In this document: in pieces, positions 1 through 8,057 of the stretch
Layout of the letters: each line of letters begins with the position of its first letter
How positions within the stretch are numbered: the stretch's first letter is position 1
Source of the DNA: an uncultured Bacteroidales bacterium
GTDB lineage: Bacteria > Bacteroidota > Bacteroidia > Bacteroidales > UBA932
Direction: 5' to 3'
NCBI GenBank assembly: GCA_944326325.1
Contig: CALVDQ010000001.1
Location: forward strand, 1 to 64,000
Length of the DNA stretch: 64,000 nt
Notes under the pieces: generated by a model
Database searches by the model: none
Told to the model about the DNA's origin: nothing
Seen by the model: the letters and a program-made list of their open reading frames with translations, nothing else
Translations under genes and position numbers: made by a program

Positions 1-117
1 AGGATTTCGCGGAAATCCTTAACGACAGTTCGACGAATCCCCTGATGCTGAGTATAATAATTCGTCGAACTGTCGTTAAATAACATGAATGGGGCGCAGG
101 AAGCCAGGCCCCTAAAA
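1..117. repeat. Three successive inverted repeats upstream of nrdG
   Basis: Positions 1-7 pair with 13-19 (perfect 7 bp). Positions 19-38 and 60-79 form a perfect 20-bp inverted repeat around a 21-nt spacer. GGGGC near 91-95 can pair with GCCCC near 112-116. No T-run follows any of them, so they do not look like simple intrinsic terminators. They lie just before nrdG, where nrdD is often the upstream gene, and could be an intercistronic mRNA structure or a small mobile-repeat remnant. Function unknown. Confidence 0.6.
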
Positions 118-125
118 CAAACGGA

Positions 126-632
126 ATGGACATAAGGATACTGGACATACTGGAGGAGACCATGGCCGACGGGCCTGGTCTCCGTACTTCTATCTATTGT
201 GCTGGATGCCCGCATCACTGCCCGGGATGTCATAATCCACAGTCCTGGGACATCAACAACGGTCATGACGTATCTGTCGAAGACCTTCTGGAAGTGATAA
301 AGGCCGATGAATTCTGCAACGTGACTTTCTCCGGAGGCGACCCGCTCTATCAGGTCGACGCCTTCACGGAACTTGCCAGGAGGATAAAGGAGGAGACTAC
401 CAAGACCATCTGGTGCTACACGGGATTCACATACGAGCAGATACTCGGGGACAGCAGGCTGTCGCAGATCCTGCCTTACCTTGACGTATTGGTGGACGGC
501 CCGTTCATACAGGCGCAAAGGGACACGGAACTTCTTTTCCGAGGCAGTGCCAACCAGCGCATCATCTATCTGCACGGCACTCCCCAGCAGGATGTCATCC
601 CCGGGACGGTCGAGACAATACCGCTGAGATGA
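126..632 (+). CDS. nrdG: Anaerobic ribonucleoside-triphosphate reductase activating protein
   Basis: A radical-SAM activase that uses a 4Fe-4S cluster and S-adenosylmethionine to install the glycyl radical on the class III ribonucleotide reductase NrdD, allowing dNTP synthesis without oxygen; cytoplasmic. The 168 residues fit the family. The cluster motif CxxxCxxC is at C28, C32 and C35 (CPHHCPGC), followed by HNPQSWD, and the SAM-binding FSGGDPL lies near residue 66. ATG at 126 gives the family-typical N-terminus. nrdD is not visible and may lie just to the left. The last 38 nt overlap the convergent epimerase gene tail to tail. The family call is firm. Confidence 0.95.
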   Translation: MDIRILDILEETMADGPGLRTSIYCAGCPHHCPGCHNPQSWDINNGHDVSVEDLLEVIKADEFCNVTFSGGDPLYQVDAFTELARRIKEETTKTIWCYTGFTYEQILGDSRLSQILPYLDVLVDGPFIQAQRDTELLFRGSANQRIIYLHGTPQQDVIPGTVETIPLR

Positions 633-2052
633 ACCTGTTCCGGGAGCCGGTTGTGAAATATACCTTGTCATAGCCGCAGTCCGGACACCAGCCTCCGCCC
701 AGGAGCACATATTCCAGAGATGATCTGAACCTGTGCCCGTTCTCGCATTCCCACTCGAAAATGGCGCCCTTCGTTCCTATCTTTTCAGTCGGGCCGAGGA
801 ATTTTCCTCCCCTGAAAGCCGCGGCATCCGAAATTTCCTTCTCTGTCAGGCTGTATATGGATTTGCTGTCATCATATCCCTTCGGAAGGTCAGTCACCTG
901 TCCGGCTGAACGGGCCTTGCCGAGATTGCGTTCAAGAGGGAGAGGCCGTACATCGTCCCACGACCGTATCCGTTCATACTCTTCTCTCGAACCGTAATAC
1001 GCGGCAAGTTTTTCCTCATCATGACCGGCCCAGTACATGGTCCCGAGCAACTTGTCTTCGGTAAGCGGTTTCATGAATGCCTTAATCAGGGCCGGAGGCA
1101 CTATCCTGCAGAGAGAATAATACCAGGGCAGCCGTGCCGCAAGGCTTCGGAAATACTCATCGACAGGGACGTACTCCCTGAAATGGAGATAATCCTCGAG
1201 GACATCCGCATCCTTGTACCACATACCGTGGAAATTTCTGGTAGCAAACCATTGCGGTTCGAATACCTTCTCGATATTCCTTATCCCGAGGGGCCTTAGA
1301 AGGCGCGTTTCGAAATCATAATTCGTCAGGCGGTACTGTTCACCGCTGCTGATATTATAGAACCTGTTCCAGAACTCGTCAGGGACCTGATCCTCGACAA
1401 CATTCGCAAGCACGCGCCCGGAATCCTCGATAGTAGCCCACTCCAGCACACCCTGTACAGGGACATGGAAAGCGGTGGGGCTCACCTGCTTGAATATACC
1501 GGGATAAAGGATGCCTGTCTGTCTCAGCGAAACCCACCACCGGATGCCGGAATCGACGATCACCCGTTCGGCAATGCATTTTGAAACAGAATACTTGTCA
1601 TACAGGCTTGCATAGACCGGTTCTCCCGCCTCTCCCCAATGGAACGGCGGCATACGGTCACCGCACTGCGCAACGGAACCTATATACACGACCTTTATCT
1701 TGTCTGGATCCGGCTGCGCGAGGACAGCCCTGACTATGTTTTCTGCAGCTTTCACATTGGTTTCCAGGGTCTTTTCCGGAAAATAATCAGCAGCCGGAGA
1801 GACCATTCCTCCGACATGGAGCACGAAATCAGCTCCGGATACCCCCTTCAGCACATCCTCATAATTCAGCAGATCACCCCACACGACAGTCACTGACGGG
1901 TCCGAAAGATACGGCCTGAGCTTTTTCCTGTTCTTTCTGCTCGGCCGGGCTATAATCCGGATATCGAACCTTTCCTTTTTCTTCAGGAGTTCCCGGAAGC
2001 CGGCCCAGCCCATATTGCCTGTGGCTCCGGTCAGAAATACGGTTTTTTTCAT
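595..2052 (-). CDS. NAD-dependent epimerase/dehydratase with C-terminal zinc ribbon
   Basis: An extended short-chain dehydrogenase-type protein of 485 residues. The Rossmann glycine motif is at G9/G12/G15 (TGATGNMG). The catalytic set looks intact: S126 in YIGS, Y154 and K158 in YSVSK. The substrate is unknown; sugar-nucleotide or sterol-like epimerase/reductase activity is typical of the family. The C-terminal ~150 residues exceed the usual ~310-330 and contain C436-x3-H440 and C456-x2-C459 (ECENGHRF and WCPDC), which looks like a treble-clef zinc ribbon. It lies 81 bp after envC on the same strand, so it may be the last gene of the TPR-envC unit, and it overlaps the nrdG end. Confidence 0.75.
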   Translation of the reverse strand: MKKTVFLTGATGNMGWAGFRELLKKKERFDIRIIARPSRKNRKKLRPYLSDPSVTVVWGDLLNYEDVLKGVSGADFVLHVGGMVSPAADYFPEKTLETNVKAAENIVRAVLAQPDPDKIKVVYIGSVAQCGDRMPPFHWGEAGEPVYASLYDKYSVSKCIAERVIVDSGIRWWVSLRQTGILYPGIFKQVSPTAFHVPVQGVLEWATIEDSGRVLANVVEDQVPDEFWNRFYNISSGEQYRLTNYDFETRLLRPLGIRNIEKVFEPQWFATRNFHGMWYKDADVLEDYLHFREYVPVDEYFRSLAARLPWYYSLCRIVPPALIKAFMKPLTEDKLLGTMYWAGHDEEKLAAYYGSREEYERIRSWDDVRPLPLERNLGKARSAGQVTDLPKGYDDSKSIYSLTEKEISDAAAFRGGKFLGPTEKIGTKGAIFEWECENGHRFRSSLEYVLLGGGWCPDCGYDKVYFTTGSRNRFISAVLSRPSRG

Positions 2053-2133
2053 AAAAACATTATCTTATTCGTCGTTAGTATAACTTCTTGTCCTGTTATT
2101 GCATTGCAACCGCCCGGGCAACCTCTTCTTCCG

Positions 2134-3315
2134 CTAACGCAGCCAGGATTCCGGGTTCTGAGGCTTCGTCCCGTCCCAGATCTGGAAATGCAGCTGTGTC
2201 TCTCCGTTGATAGTATCCACGGTCCCGAGTTTCTGTCCTGTCCTGACCTTGTCTCCTGCCTTCACCGCCGTCGTCTTCAGTTTGCAGTAGAACGAGAAAT
2301 AATTCCCGTGCTGGACGAGCACGCACTGGTTGTATCCCGGCATGACCACAATTTGCTTTACCACCCCGTCGAACACGGCCCGGATATCCGTTCCTTTGGA
2401 CACCGCTATGGATATGCCGTTGTTGAAAGGAAGCTTGACATTGGTGAATACCGGATGGTAGTGCTGTCCGAACCGGTCCACCACAACGCCCTGTGCAGGC
2501 CACGGCAGTTTGCCCTTGTTCTTGGAGAACTCTCCGGAGAGCTTGTAGTCAATCGCTTCCGGCTTCTCTCCCTTTCCTTCTGAAGCTGCCATCGCGGCCT
2601 TTATTATCTTCTCTATCTCCTTGTCAAGAGCCTCCACCTGCCGTTTCTTGGCGGCAAGCTCCTTTTCATATCTGGTCTTGTTCCTTTTCAGCCCGGAAAT
2701 GATCTCCTGAGCTTCGGATTCCTCTTTCTGAAGGGAAAGCAGTTCTGCCTGCCTTGCCGACCTTACCTTTTCCGCCTCTATCTTCAGGGTCCGCAGCCTG
2801 GACTTCTGTTCTTCCAGTTCGTCCTTGGCGGTCCTTATCCTGCCAGCCTGGGCCTTGGTCTCGGAAGAAAGGTTCTTGAAGTAGCTGTAGCGGCGGAAAG
2901 CCTGGCCGAGATCATCGCTTGCAAGAATGTACATATACCACAGTCTCGCATCACGGTTCTTGTAAGCGTTCCTGATAAGTTTCTCATAATATGCCGAAAG
3001 GGTGTCGAGTCTGGCGTTAAGCCGGTTTATCTGTCTCTGGGTCAGGTATATGTCGTCAGAATAACGTCTTATCTGCCTGTCACTCTCGCTGATGAGCGCT
3101 TTCCTGCCGCTGATTTTGGCCCGCACCAGGGTAAGGCGGGAAAGTTCGCTCCGGCTTTTGGATTCCGTATCGGTCAGCTGCCTGTCGAGAATCTCTATTT
3201 CCTTCTCGAGAGCAGCCTTCTTCTCCTCATATACGCGGGTATCCTGGGCTCCTGAACGGAACCCCAGGCAGAACATGAAAGCTATGGAAAATATTATGGC
3301 TCCGTATATCTTCAT
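2134..3315 (-). CDS. EnvC-like murein hydrolase activator (degenerate M23/LytM)
   Basis: A 393-residue periplasmic protein: signal peptide (residues 1-23, ending GAQD), long coiled coil (about 25-250) and a C-terminal LytM/M23 domain (about 290-390). Active M23 peptidases have HxGxD and HxH zinc ligands. Here the matching segments read NNGISI and QLHF, so the zinc site appears lost, as in EnvC-type proteins that activate amidases rather than cut peptidoglycan. The probable role is activation of an N-acetylmuramoyl-L-alanine amidase at division. The start overlaps the upstream TPR gene by 4 nt (ATGA), implying translational coupling. Confidence 0.85.
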   Translation of the reverse strand: MKIYGAIIFSIAFMFCLGFRSGAQDTRVYEEKKAALEKEIEILDRQLTDTESKSRSELSRLTLVRAKISGRKALISESDRQIRRYSDDIYLTQRQINRLNARLDTLSAYYEKLIRNAYKNRDARLWYMYILASDDLGQAFRRYSYFKNLSSETKAQAGRIRTAKDELEEQKSRLRTLKIEAEKVRSARQAELLSLQKEESEAQEIISGLKRNKTRYEKELAAKKRQVEALDKEIEKIIKAAMAASEGKGEKPEAIDYKLSGEFSKNKGKLPWPAQGVVVDRFGQHYHPVFTNVKLPFNNGISIAVSKGTDIRAVFDGVVKQIVVMPGYNQCVLVQHGNYFSFYCKLKTTAVKAGDKVRTGQKLGTVDTINGETQLHFQIWDGTKPQNPESWLR

Positions 3316-5033
3316 CTGCCTTCTTTCTTCATCTCACTCTTGCGTTCGCTTATACGGCTGTCAAGGTCGGGGATCTCCCCGTTGTTCTTCGCCTTTGCCT
3401 GGTTCCAATACACGAAGGCAAGGTCATATTCCTTCAGGGCAAAAAGCACCTCGGCATAATGGTCGAGGATCACCGGACTTTCCTTTCCTCCGTAAAGCAT
3501 TACCGCATTCTTGAAAAACGGCTTGGCTTCCAGCGCCTTGCCCTGAAGATAAAGTATCCAGCCGAAGGTATCGAGATAGGTGGAGTTGTCAGGTTCCGCC
3601 TCCACGGTCTTCCGGCTCATCTGATATGCCTTCTTTAACTGTTTCTTCTCTACACTCAGGAAGTAGGCATAGTTGTTCAGGACAGGCAGATAAGAGGGGT
3701 TTACCGCCAGGGCCCTGTCATAGGCCTTGAACGCCTTCTTCTTCTCCCCTATCTTGTAGTACATGTCACCCATCGTGGTATAGGCGTTCAGGACTGCGGA
3801 ACTGTCCCCCTGGGCAAGGTCAAGCACCTTCGCGCAGATGTCAATCACCTTGTCATAGTTGCCCATGTTATATTCCCCGAGACTCGCATACTCCCAGAAG
3901 GCAGTTTCGGACGGAAACCTTGATGCAGCCTTCTCCGACTCCGTCACCAGGGACTGCCAGTCTTTCGTGTACATCAGCATCTCGATATATGAAGCCGCTG
4001 CGGAAAGGCTGTTAGGCCAGTTCTCGGCATTGGTACGGAACCTGGAAACGGCCTCCCTGTTATCCCCTTTTGCATAATAGTAGACACCGGCCATATAGTT
4101 CACGGATGAATCCCGGGGATATTTCCCGGAACAAAGATTCACCAGAGAATCCATCTGGCTGCCGAAACTTTTCATGAACATCTTGTCGGCAGTACGGACC
4201 AGAGCGGTCAGGTAGCCGCACTTGCCTTCTACAGAGACATTGTCGTTACCGACAAAATCGTATAATGTATTGAAATATTTTTCATAGTTTCTTGTTATAC
4301 GGTAAGTTTCCGCCTTGCCGAGCATGGCCGGGGCGTAAGACGGATCTATATCCAGAGCTTCCGTATAAAGGACAAGGGCAAGCGAATCATTATACATGGA
4401 CAACTGTCTGTCACCAAGAAGAGAAAGGACCTGCACGGAAGAGTATCTCTTATTGAAATCCTCGAGATACTCATACCCTTCTTCTTCCTTTCCCATCTTC
4501 CGCAACAGGTCAAACCTGGCGATCGCCGTCATGTCGCTGCTTCCGAAGACATTCTCTATCTGCGTCAGTGTCTCCAGGGCCTTCTCCTGCTGGCCCTGTT
4601 TCTGATAAAGCTCGACCATGGTGTAGTACAGGTCGTATTTGTCCGGGAAATCCCGGATAAGGTCCTCGAACATCTTCAATGTCAGTTCCTCCTTGCCGGA
4701 GGCAGAATATATCATTGCGAGGCGGTAACGGTACCAGAAATTCGAAGAGTCCAGTTTCACGGCAGTCTCAAGCTCCGACTCCGCCTTATCGATATCGTTA
4801 AGGCAGAATTCGGCAAGCCCGAGATAAAAATGTGCCGCGTCATTTTCAGGATTCCTGCCGACCGTCTCCCTGAGCAGTAATGCGGCTTCGGAAAACCTGT
4901 GTTCATCGTAATAGCCTACAGCCGTGATTATATCATTTTCCGCAAGCCTCGTCTTCATGTCCTGGGCTCCGGTTCCGACACAGAATGCCAGAAGACAGGA
5001 CAGGGGTATTATAACCGAAAAAATTCTACTCAT
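3312..5033 (-). CDS. Tetratricopeptide-repeat protein
   Basis: A 573-residue exported protein. A signal peptide (MSRIFSVIIPLSCLLAFCVG) is followed by many TPR units, such as AAHFYLGLAEFCLNDIDKAE and the repeats around residues 420-530. TPR arrays mediate protein-protein contacts; no enzymatic motif was seen. Because it is coupled to envC by a 4-nt overlap, a periplasmic scaffold role in envelope or peptidoglycan processes is a reasonable inference. A -7-like box lies about 27 bp upstream. The specific partner is unknown. Confidence 0.85.
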   Translation of the reverse strand: MSRIFSVIIPLSCLLAFCVGTGAQDMKTRLAENDIITAVGYYDEHRFSEAALLLRETVGRNPENDAAHFYLGLAEFCLNDIDKAESELETAVKLDSSNFWYRYRLAMIYSASGKEELTLKMFEDLIRDFPDKYDLYYTMVELYQKQGQQEKALETLTQIENVFGSSDMTAIARFDLLRKMGKEEEGYEYLEDFNKRYSSVQVLSLLGDRQLSMYNDSLALVLYTEALDIDPSYAPAMLGKAETYRITRNYEKYFNTLYDFVGNDNVSVEGKCGYLTALVRTADKMFMKSFGSQMDSLVNLCSGKYPRDSSVNYMAGVYYYAKGDNREAVSRFRTNAENWPNSLSAAASYIEMLMYTKDWQSLVTESEKAASRFPSETAFWEYASLGEYNMGNYDKVIDICAKVLDLAQGDSSAVLNAYTTMGDMYYKIGEKKKAFKAYDRALAVNPSYLPVLNNYAYFLSVEKKQLKKAYQMSRKTVEAEPDNSTYLDTFGWILYLQGKALEAKPFFKNAVMLYGGKESPVILDHYAEVLFALKEYDLAFVYWNQAKAKNNGEIPDLDSRISERKSEMKKEGR

Positions 5034-5059
5034 TCCAATATGATTTGGGCAAATCCCTA

Positions 5060-5067
5060 CAAAAATA
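5060..5067 (-). promoter_or_regulatory. Candidate -7 box for the TPR-envC operon
   Basis: On the minus strand this reads TATTTTTG, matching the Bacteroidota -7 consensus TAnnTTTG, about 27 nt before the TPR start codon. No clear -33 TTTG at normal spacing was found. Confidence 0.4.
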
Positions 5068-5129
5068 GTATAAAAAAAGTATAGTCCTGCACAATACAGG
5101 TAAAATTAGGGAGAGGTAGCCTGGCGGCT

Positions 5130-5196
5130 ACATATACTGGGGCGCCTCGGCATAGCAAATTTATTTGCTCTGCGCTCGGCTTCTTTCTATATTTGG
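5130..5196. repeat. Intergenic hairpin repeat, copy 1
   Basis: First of two ~67-bp direct repeats in the 373-bp gap between the TPR and sigma genes. Conserved flanks are ACATATACTG..GCGCCTCGGCA and CTCGGCTTCT..TATATTT. The centre is a hairpin (AGCAAAT, 2 nt, ATTTGCT). Apart from the two copies and promoter-like AT-rich DNA, nothing else was recognised in this gap. Confidence 0.75.
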
Positions 5197-5209
5197 CCAC
5201 TTCATGTCC

Positions 5210-5278
5210 ACATATACTGTTGCGCCTCGGCAATTGCAAGTAAACTTGCATTGCTCTCGGCTTCTGCGTATATTTGCG
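5210..5278. repeat. Intergenic hairpin repeat, copy 2
   Basis: Second copy of the repeat at 5130-5196. The flanks are nearly the same, but the stem sequence differs: TGCAAGT, 2 nt, ACTTGCA. Both arms have changed together so pairing is kept, which points to selection for structure in RNA or DNA. Confidence 0.75.
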
Positions 5279-5406
5279 ACGGATCCGGTCCGGCGGGACT
5301 CCATCCGTGACAAAAAAACGCGTAAATGATGCAACATTCATTCCCTACGTAGCATCTTGTACGCGCAGGTTGAACGAAAATACAATCATTATTTGAAAGC
5401 GACGCT

Positions 5407-5964
5407 GTGAACGAGACCTCGGAGCAAAAAACGATAGAATTGTGCATAAAGGGGGACAGATGTGCTCAGAAGGCCTTGTTTGACCTGCTGGCACCTCGTA
5501 TGTACCCTGTATGTATCAGGTATGTCGGTGACAGGGAAGTCGCTCAGGACATTCTGCAGGACGGGTTCGTCACGCTGTATTCCAAACTGGGCTCGTTCAA
5601 GGGGGAAGGTTCGTTCGACGGATGGGCACGACGCATTTTCATCAACACTGCACTGATGTATCTCAGGAAAAAGGATGCGCTGAAAATGAGCGATGAGCTC
5701 GAGAACGCGAGACACCTGAGTTCCGACATTGCCGGACAGATGGAAGACATAGAATACAAGGAACTCATGAAACTGGTGACATCGCTTCCCCCAGGGTTCA
5801 GGACCGTTTTCAATATGTATGTCATAGAAGGATACTCGCACAAGGAAATAGCGGAGATCCTCGGCATAACGGAAACTACGTCGAGGACCCAGCTCAGCAG
5901 GGCGAGAATATGGCTGCAGAACAGGATAAAGGCTAATGCGGATGAAAGTGGAAGACGAAAATAA
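5407..5964 (+). CDS. ECF-family RNA polymerase sigma factor
   Basis: A 185-residue sigma-70 family protein of the extracytoplasmic-function type. Region 2 spans about residues 10-85 (ALFDLLAPRMYPVCIRYVGD and DGWARRIFINTALMYLRKK). Region 4 spans about 115-175, with the helix-turn-helix GYSHKEIAEILGITETTSRT. It should direct RNA polymerase to envelope-response promoters. The start is GTG at 5407; no in-frame ATG exists before residue 31, inside region 2. Its end overlaps the next gene by 29 nt, so the two are co-translated and that gene probably encodes its anti-sigma partner. Confidence 0.9.
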   Translation: MNETSEQKTIELCIKGDRCAQKALFDLLAPRMYPVCIRYVGDREVAQDILQDGFVTLYSKLGSFKGEGSFDGWARRIFINTALMYLRKKDALKMSDELENARHLSSDIAGQMEDIEYKELMKLVTSLPPGFRTVFNMYVIEGYSHKEIAEILGITETTSRTQLSRARIWLQNRIKANADESGRRK

Positions 5965-7258
5965 ATTCGATTTTCAGATAAGGTCTGTCCTCGGCGACGC
6001 CACGGAAGAAGTTCCGGAAAAGGTGTGGCTGGGGATAGAGCGGCGACTTGACGGGAAAGGCCAGGCCGGAAAGAAAACCGTGGTCCTGCCATTCTGGATG
6101 AAAGTCGCCTGCGGTGTTGCGGCAGCTGCGGCAATAGCGGCCGTGATGTTCCTTTCCGGAACTTTCGACGGTGCTGTCTCTCAGCGGCATTATGACAATC
6201 TGGCCGATGCCGGGGAAGAAGACAGGATAGGCATTGTAGAACCGCATACTTACAAGTCCGGTCCGGATCCGGTGGCGGAAACGGCAGGACCTGAGGAAAA
6301 CAAGAAGAGTGATCCGGCGGAACTGGCAGAAAAGCCGGCCGGTCCCGTAGATAAAGTGCTTATAGCCGATGCGGTCATACCTTCGGATACCTCAGTGGAC
6401 ATTGTGGAGGAAAATAATGAGGAAGCCGAGGAAATACGGGTGAACGAAGACGGCAATGTTCCGGAGACAAAGGACAAGGAAGCCGCTGCAGAAACCGGTA
6501 CCGGAGAAACCGGCACTGAAGAAACCGCCGGCGAGACAGATAGCGACAAAGCGCGGTGGGAACGGCTTCTCAGGGAAGAATCAGAAAGAGGCAGATACCG
6601 CGCAAGGGCTTCGCTGACCCTTTCGGGAAATGCAGTCAGCAATACGAACTCATCGGTATCCATGGCTGCCACTCCTCCGTCTTTCCGGCCAGGCAAGAAC
6701 GAGCTTACTGAAGACAAGATCAGCGAAGCCAGCGAGTCATCCTATTCCGTACCGGTCTCTTTCGGAGTCGGAGTAAAGGTCGACTTTGCCAGAAGATGGG
6801 CCGTCAGCGCCGGGATCAACTATTCCCTCCTTGGAAGAAATTTCGCCGGGACCTTCTTCGATGTAAAGGATGACGGATCGTACACGGAGACCTACTTCTC
6901 GGACATAAGGAACAGGCAGGACTACATCGGAATCCCGGTCAATGTCTACTTCAGCATACTCAAAAGCGATATCATCGATTTCTACGCATACGCAGGAGGC
7001 GCGGCGGAAAAGTGCGTCTCAAACAGATATCTCATGAATGCGGACGGATTCGACATCAATCACAGGGAAAAAGTCAGAGGGATGCAGTTCTCGGCAAATG
7101 TAGGACTCGGGATGGAGTTCATCATCGCAGACACATTCGGCATCTATATCGACCCGAGCCTCCGCTACTATTTTCCGGATGAGGACCAGCCGCACAGCAT
7201 AAGGACTTCGCAGCCGCTGATGTTCGGACTGGAGCTCGGATTCAGAGTGCATCTTTAG
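5936..7258 (+). CDS. Anti-sigma-like membrane protein with C-terminal outer-membrane beta-barrel domain
   Basis: A 440-residue protein with an unusual layout. The N-terminal ~45 residues are soluble, with a helix (EEVPEKVWLGIERRL) typical of anti-sigma segments that hold ECF factors. One membrane helix follows at about 56-76 (VACGVAAAAAIAAVMFLSG). Next is a long Glu/Pro/Thr-rich linker (about 90-215), then a C-terminal domain (about 260-440) resembling the outer-membrane beta-barrel family, ending in the aromatic/aliphatic pattern LELGFRVHL. It overlaps the sigma gene by 29 nt, which supports a sigma/anti-sigma pair. ATG at 5942 is an alternative start. The barrel assignment is from pattern only. 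Confidence 0.7.
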   Translation: MRMKVEDENKFDFQIRSVLGDATEEVPEKVWLGIERRLDGKGQAGKKTVVLPFWMKVACGVAAAAAIAAVMFLSGTFDGAVSQRHYDNLADAGEEDRIGIVEPHTYKSGPDPVAETAGPEENKKSDPAELAEKPAGPVDKVLIADAVIPSDTSVDIVEENNEEAEEIRVNEDGNVPETKDKEAAAETGTGETGTEETAGETDSDKARWERLLREESERGRYRARASLTLSGNAVSNTNSSVSMAATPPSFRPGKNELTEDKISEASESSYSVPVSFGVGVKVDFARRWAVSAGINYSLLGRNFAGTFFDVKDDGSYTETYFSDIRNRQDYIGIPVNVYFSILKSDIIDFYAYAGGAAEKCVSNRYLMNADGFDINHREKVRGMQFSANVGLGMEFIIADTFGIYIDPSLRYYFPDEDQPHSIRTSQPLMFGLELGFRVHL

Positions 7259-7294
7259 ACACGAAGCGGCACCCCCTTCCCGACCGTCAGAGGG

Positions 7295-8050
7295 TCATTG
7301 CCTGCCGTTCATTATATTACGTGCCAGGGAATTGGCACAGACAAACCGGCGTAGTTCCTGACAGTCGGTTTCGAATATATTGTGGCGGGTCCCCTGCCAC
7401 AGCATATTTCCTTTATGGAGGAATCCTATATTGTCTCCGATTTCAAGTATGGAATTCATGTCATGGGTATTGATGACCGTTGTCATCCCGAATTCCTTGG
7501 TCAGTCCGTGTATCAGCTGGTCTATGAGTATGGAAGTCTCGGGATCAAGTCCGGAATTCGGCTCGTCGCAGATAAGGTATTTGGGGTTCAGGGCGATGGC
7601 GCGTGCGATACCGACACGTTTCTGCATACCGCCGCTGAGTTCGGATGGATATTTCCTGTCATTTCCCTGGACATTGACACGTTCGAGACAATATTGCGCC
7701 CGCTCGATCTTCTCTCTCCTGCTCCAGGCGGTAAAGAAGTCCATCGGAAACATTACGTTCTCTATAACAGTCGCGAAGTCGAAAAGGGCGCTGTTCTGGA
7801 AAAGCACGCCGATGTTCTGCCGGAAATGCTTCTTCTGCGCATACGGCAGGCTGGAAATGTCTTGTCCGTTGAAGGTCACCGTACCGCTGTCCTGCTGCAT
7901 CAGGCCGATAAGTATCTTCAGAAGGACAGTCTTGCCGGAGCCGCTTGCCCCGATTATCATGTTGCACAGTCCCTGCCTGTACTCTATGGAAATATCCTTA
8001 AGGACATGGACGTCACCGAAGCTCTTGTAAAGATGTTCTATTCTGATCAT
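7295..8050 (-). CDS. mlaF: ABC transporter ATP-binding protein, MlaF-like
   Basis: The ATPase of an Mla-type phospholipid transporter at the inner membrane; with MlaE it powers lipid movement between the two membranes. The 251 residues carry Walker A GASGSGKT (about 35-42), signature LSGGMQKR, Walker B YLICDEPNSGLDP and the switch histidine in INTHDM. The Walker B region has Asn where DEPTSGLDP is usual. The gene lies 7 bp downstream of mlaE on the same strand. No MlaD (MCE) gene is adjacent here. Confidence 0.9.
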   Translation of the reverse strand: MIRIEHLYKSFGDVHVLKDISIEYRQGLCNMIIGASGSGKTVLLKILIGLMQQDSGTVTFNGQDISSLPYAQKKHFRQNIGVLFQNSALFDFATVIENVMFPMDFFTAWSRREKIERAQYCLERVNVQGNDRKYPSELSGGMQKRVGIARAIALNPKYLICDEPNSGLDPETSILIDQLIHGLTKEFGMTTVINTHDMNSILEIGDNIGFLHKGNMLWQGTRHNIFETDCQELRRFVCANSLARNIMNGRQ

Positions 8051-8057
8051 ACTCCTT

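Noticed and set aside
19..79. Invertible promoter flanked by inverted repeats
   Set aside because: The 21-nt spacer is far too short for known invertible promoters and no recombinase gene is in the window.
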